Source of the DNA: Boletus sp. NGJ
Lineage: Eukaryota > Basidiomycota > Agaricomycetes > Boletales > Boletaceae
Assembly: GCA_019096195.1 (NCBI GenBank)
Contig: JAGTXK010000237.1
Location: 1-21,269 of the forward strand
DNA: 21,269 nt
Direction: 5' to 3'
This document shows, in pieces, positions 18,065-21,269 of the stretch. Every line of letters begins with the position of its first letter. The stretch's first letter is position 1. The position numbers were made by a program, and so were the translations under genes. The notes below the pieces were generated by a model. The model had not been told where the DNA came from. It saw only the letters and a list, made by a program, of their open reading frames with translations, and did not search any database.

Positions 18065-18113
18065 GTGGGTACATACATTAGTGCATGATCAAGGTTGATT
18101 GACTCCCTTTGAG
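18065..18113 (+). other. Intron in the hAT transposase
   Basis: GTGGGT...TTTGAG, 49 bp, with TTGATTGAC as a plausible branch site. It joins LDIVEMAK to SHTGKELATAF in frame. Confidence 0.75.
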
Positions 18114-18651
18114 TCTCACACAGGCAAGGAGCTTGCAACAGCATTTTGACAGGTCCTAGAGGAGTTTAAGATCAAAGATAAGGTTAGCCTTGTCTTCAAG
18201 GTGATGAACAAGCTGACTTACTTCAGAATAGATGTTGTGCATTACCTACAACAACATATCAAACAACACTGTGATGGTTAAGAAGCTGGGTGAGATGCTG
18301 GACTTTGGTGGAGCATCCATGCACACACAGTATTTCTTGCATACCACCAACCTCCTGGCAAAGGTGTTGATCAGAGAATTTGACATGAAACCCACCAAAT
18401 GTAGTGAAGAGGGAGTTAGAGTTGCTGATATCGATTTGAATGTCAATGAGGTAAATTTGGCACAGCAATTTGAAGAGCTCAGCAAAGACATTGAATCTGA
18501 GGATTTTGCAACCATAATAGAGTGGCACTTGACTGACAAAGAGAACAGTGATGATGCTAATGGGCTTATTGATAGAACTAAGTTGTTGAGTGAGGAGGAA
18601 CACCAGAAATTCCAAAAAATCAGTAGGCCAATCAAGTTAGCACTCATAAAG

Positions 18652-18700
18652 GTTAGAAATTATTTGTACACCTTATCAAGCACTGATTTTTGACATGCAG
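18652..18700 (+). other. Intron in the hAT transposase
   Basis: GTTAGA...CATGCAG, about 49 bp, after KLALIK. Downstream coding (AFKLIHSTTKLLP-like) resumes with a broken frame. Confidence 0.6.
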
Positions 18701-20171
18701 ATCTGAAAGCTTGCATTCAAGTTGATTCATTCAACCACAAAGCTCTTGCCCACCTGACAGAGGATCCTTTGAGAGATGAAGCTCAAAGTCACCAACATGC
18801 CTCATGACATGTCAATCTGGTGGAATTCCACATTTGATATGTTGAGAAATGCTGAGCCATTGTGCCACAGTTGACTCAGTAACACAGGATCAAGCACTGG
18901 GACTGAGAAAGTTTGAGCTGGATGACAGGGAATGGGGCATGTTGGAGGAGCTGCATGGTGTGCTGAAGGTGTGTGCGCTTGACTTTGTTTGTAGTTGCAT
19001 GGTGAACAATAAACAAGCATACATATTCTCAAGGACACTATACTGTATTTTTCACACTTCATGCCAAACCTCCCTACTGTCATCTCTACTATGGATCTCA
19101 TGGATGAGAAGCTCACAACATACTCACTCAATCACAAGTACAGCCCTGCCATCCATGCCACCATCAGTCTTGCAAAACAAACACTCAACCAGTACTATCA
19201 ACTTACAGATAGCTCAGCAGTATACAGGATCATGATGGGTCATTGAAACATTCCACTACATGTAAATATACTAACAGCCTTGTAGTTTTACATCCATGAC
19301 TCAAACTTGCTTATTTCAAGAATGCCAAGTGGGAGGATAGCTGAATCAACACTACAAAGAGGCTGGTCCACAATGAGTTTGAGTTTTCATATACTGTGGA
19401 GGAGATAGTTGACAGTGACGATAATGGATTGGATATGTCCTCAGCACAGGACAAGCCCTGCAAGGTCTGTGCAGGCCTGATGCACTGGGTACTACAGTAT
19501 GCTTGCTAGCTAATATTTTTTTTGTCTGCAGGATAATATCTTCAACTGCATGGTTGCCCTGGCCCCACCCAAAGCCTCTAAGCTAGGCAGCGAGCTTGAG
19601 CACTACCTCTGCAGTGATGTGGAGCATGTTGCTGACCCTGTGGCATGGTGGTATAAGCAGCACACAGTCTACTCAACCTTGTCAAGGATGGCACTGGATC
19701 ATCTGACCATTCTGGGTGAGTGTGCTAGGTTACTTTCATTTATGAATGTACTCGCTCACAATCAAAATATTAGCTATATCTATCAATGTAAAATGCCTGT
19801 TCAGCTGTGGTTGGCTCATTGTCACATACACATGTTCATGTCTCACCACTCAGACTACTCATGCACTTCTTTGTTTGGGGGCTTGGAGCCTGCTTGGCCT
19901 TATCGAGACAGAGTATGGAATGGCAGTTGCTACTCTTGGGAACATGGAGGGTGACAAGCAAGCTTTGGAAGATGGATGGGATAGCATCATACTCTAGCAA
20001 TCATGTATTCTTTCATAACATACTATATACAAGATATCTGAGGGTATAACCCATCATGGGTTGTATCCTGGGTCTATATTTCAGTATCCACTACTGATAT
20101 CCATACTCACAGTCTTGGGTATGGGTATCCTCTGAGTATGAATGTGGGTAAGGCCAGCAATATCTGGAGGT

Positions 20172-20190
20172 ATACCCATGCAATTGCCTA
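20172..20190 (-). repeat. hAT right terminal inverted repeat
   Basis: ATACCCATGCAATTGCCTA on plus, the exact inverted match of 15707-15725. Confidence 0.92.
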
Positions 20191-20198
20191 CATATGTA

Positions 20199-21269
20199 GG
20201 ATATGGAAGGACTGCTGCCATCACCAGTTTATGCTTACCTCATTATGACATGATAGATATTCTAATTAAATCCATAGTTGATATGAAAATGTAAGTATTT
20301 CTATTGCTTTCCAATGCACTTACATAGTCATACAAATATTTCATGAAAAGATAATGTATAGTCAAGATTTCTGATTATTCTTAATCTTTTGAATCAATCT
20401 ACCATTATTTCATAAAAGCATAAATATAATCTAATTGACTTGGAGAATTGTATTGAAATGCTATATGGATGTCACATCTGGTAAATATTATTAGAAATGC
20501 CATTGCTATTGCAATGTCTTATCATTGTAACAAATAAATAACAACAGTTTATAATACCAGTAGCATTAATATTATATCTGATAAGATCTTATCTGACTGT
20601 ATTTATAATTATATTCAGGTGTGGGAAAAGATTTGTAGGTACTGTACAGTACATATTATATAAACTCACTCACTTTCTTTTCAACTTTCTTTACTTTTGT
20701 CTCTTGAGTTTGAGTAGTTACAACAGTAGTATACAATGGTAGTTTACTTATAAAGAGTCATATTGTAAATAAGATTGATAAATTATTATGATTACCTTTA
20801 TATTATGATTGATGAATGGAATTAAACATTGCATTTGCAAACTTGAGAATAATTTTTAAGGCATACTATCAATCTTCCAGAGAATTGTATTGGATTGTAT
20901 TACAATATTATATCACTATCAGATAGTATAGCATGGATAAAGACAAGAATATAGTAGGGAGATTATATGACTAAATAATCAACTCAAATGATGTTAATGA
21001 ATTATAATTTACACCATGAACTGGCTTTAAAGACAATTCAGTATAATTTTTGTAGCCATTATCATTGTCATTTAACCTATTTATTCATATATATATAATT
21101 ACCTTTCAACTAATAATAATTGTTGAGATTATTCTAGAACCCAGAGGGGATAGGTTTGCGATCCAAGAATGTGTGGAAAGTGCCAAAAGTTGACGCCTGT
21201 GGGAAGTCTTGGCTTGACTTAATGGGAACCTAACTTAACCTCAGTGTTGGGGCTTGTGTCACCTAGGGC
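20199..21269. other. AT-rich right flank, no gene seen
   Basis: From about 20230 to 21115 the sequence is markedly AT-rich, with frequent stop codons in every frame and many short palindromes. A TATA-like ATTATATAAAC followed by pyrimidine-rich sequence lies near 20656-20700, similar to the arrangement near 13312. From about 21125 composition returns to average, but no gene or repeat boundary is recognised before the window ends. Confidence 0.5.

Larger units (their letters stand above)
16086..19997 (+). pseudogene. Decayed hAT transposase (interrupted)
   Basis: Cut-and-paste transposase relic. A Lys-rich N-terminus (KLTHKAKAVLEEK, KKLKT; 16090-16210) is cut by the solo LTR at 16212-17094. 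It resumes at 17101 with an acidic linker and a BED-like zinc finger (FKCCARGC ... RKCWG, 17372-17480). After an intron comes VRWVAESLCPF, then FMTDSWTAPNH, the hAT first-Asp region, at about 17945-17980. Near 18240, ITYNNISNN stands where the family has a CDNAxNN-type motif, so the second catalytic Asp appears lost. Then come FGGASMHTQYFLHTTNL, MPHDMSIWWNSTFDML (18800-18845), FELDDREW and SPAIHATISLAKQTLNQYY. The hAT dimerisation domain (LGSELEHYL, DPVAWWYKQHTVYSTLSRMA; 19580-19715) ends with GAWSLLGLIETEYGMAVATL and the stop TAG at 19995-19997. Stops at 17452-17454 and 17849-17851 and several frameshifts kill it. Confidence 0.87.
15707..20190 (+). mobile_element. hAT-superfamily DNA transposon, decayed, with nested solo LTR
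   Basis: A 4484-bp element with perfect 19-bp terminal inverted repeats (15707-15725 and 20172-20190). The flanking 8-mers, CATACATA (15699-15706) and CATATGTA (20191-20198), match at 6 of 8 and differ only by transitions; an 8-bp duplication is the hAT hallmark. Both ends carry GGGTATG/CATACCC subterminal repeats. Without the family A LTR and one target copy the element is about 3.6 kb. One transposase gene with several short introns runs left to right and is broken by stops and frameshifts. Confidence 0.9.

Noticed and set aside
1-21269. tRNA or rRNA genes
   Set aside because: No cloverleaf-like B-box (GGTTCGAATCC-type) or rRNA-like segment was found by eye; a tRNAscan run would be decisive.

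Overview
The window looks like repeat-rich DNA from a mushroom-forming basidiomycete (Agaricomycetes; the order cannot be fixed from sequence alone). Reasons: the transposon families present, short 49-61 bp GT-AG introns in the hAT and WD40 relics, and CpG decay of coding regions. I see no intact host gene. Nearly everything is a nest of decayed transposable elements in which many insertion boundaries can still be read to the base. LAYOUT. (1) 303-3367: a complete but dead pogo-like (Tc1/mariner superfamily, DDE_1) DNA transposon, transposase on the minus strand, 20-bp inverted ends, flanked by TA. It interrupts an older repeat (136-302 joined to 3370-3426) whose second copy at 5886-6107 lacks the insertion and serves as a paralogous empty site. 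(2) About 3451-4454: a WD40-propeller gene fragment, plus strand, frameshifted, with a candidate intron at 4455-4515. (3) 4516-6473: no recognisable gene apart from the second repeat copy. (4) 6479-12685: a Ty1/Copia retrotransposon on the minus strand with both LTRs, primer binding site, polypurine tract, gag and pol (protease, integrase, reverse transcriptase, RNase H). It is broken by at least ten stop codons and by two nested solo LTRs: 7059-7537 in RNase H and 10008-11016 in the GAG-pre-integrase domain. (5) 12736-13866: a foldback-like block of CATAGT, CCTAAA and GTGTAG satellites whose outer arms are inverted copies of each other. (6) 13949-14873: a second solo LTR of the 10008 family, opposite orientation. 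(7) 15059-15676: relic of an unidentified coding region, minus strand. (8) 15707-20190: a hAT transposon, plus strand, with 19-bp perfect inverted ends, several introns, a decayed transposase, and a third solo LTR of the same family (16212-17094) nested in it. (9) 20199-21269: AT-rich sequence with no gene seen. HOW IT FITS TOGETHER. No pathway is encoded; the story is insertion history. The Copia, pogo and hAT elements came first, later LTR retrotransposons landed in the Copia and hAT copies, and those collapsed to solo LTRs. The dominant mutation is Arg CGA to stop TGA (C to T at CpG), which suggests cytosine-methylation-driven decay. I did not find a new functional system. The most unusual pieces are the foldback satellite block, the paralogous empty site, and the base-exact nested solo LTRs.
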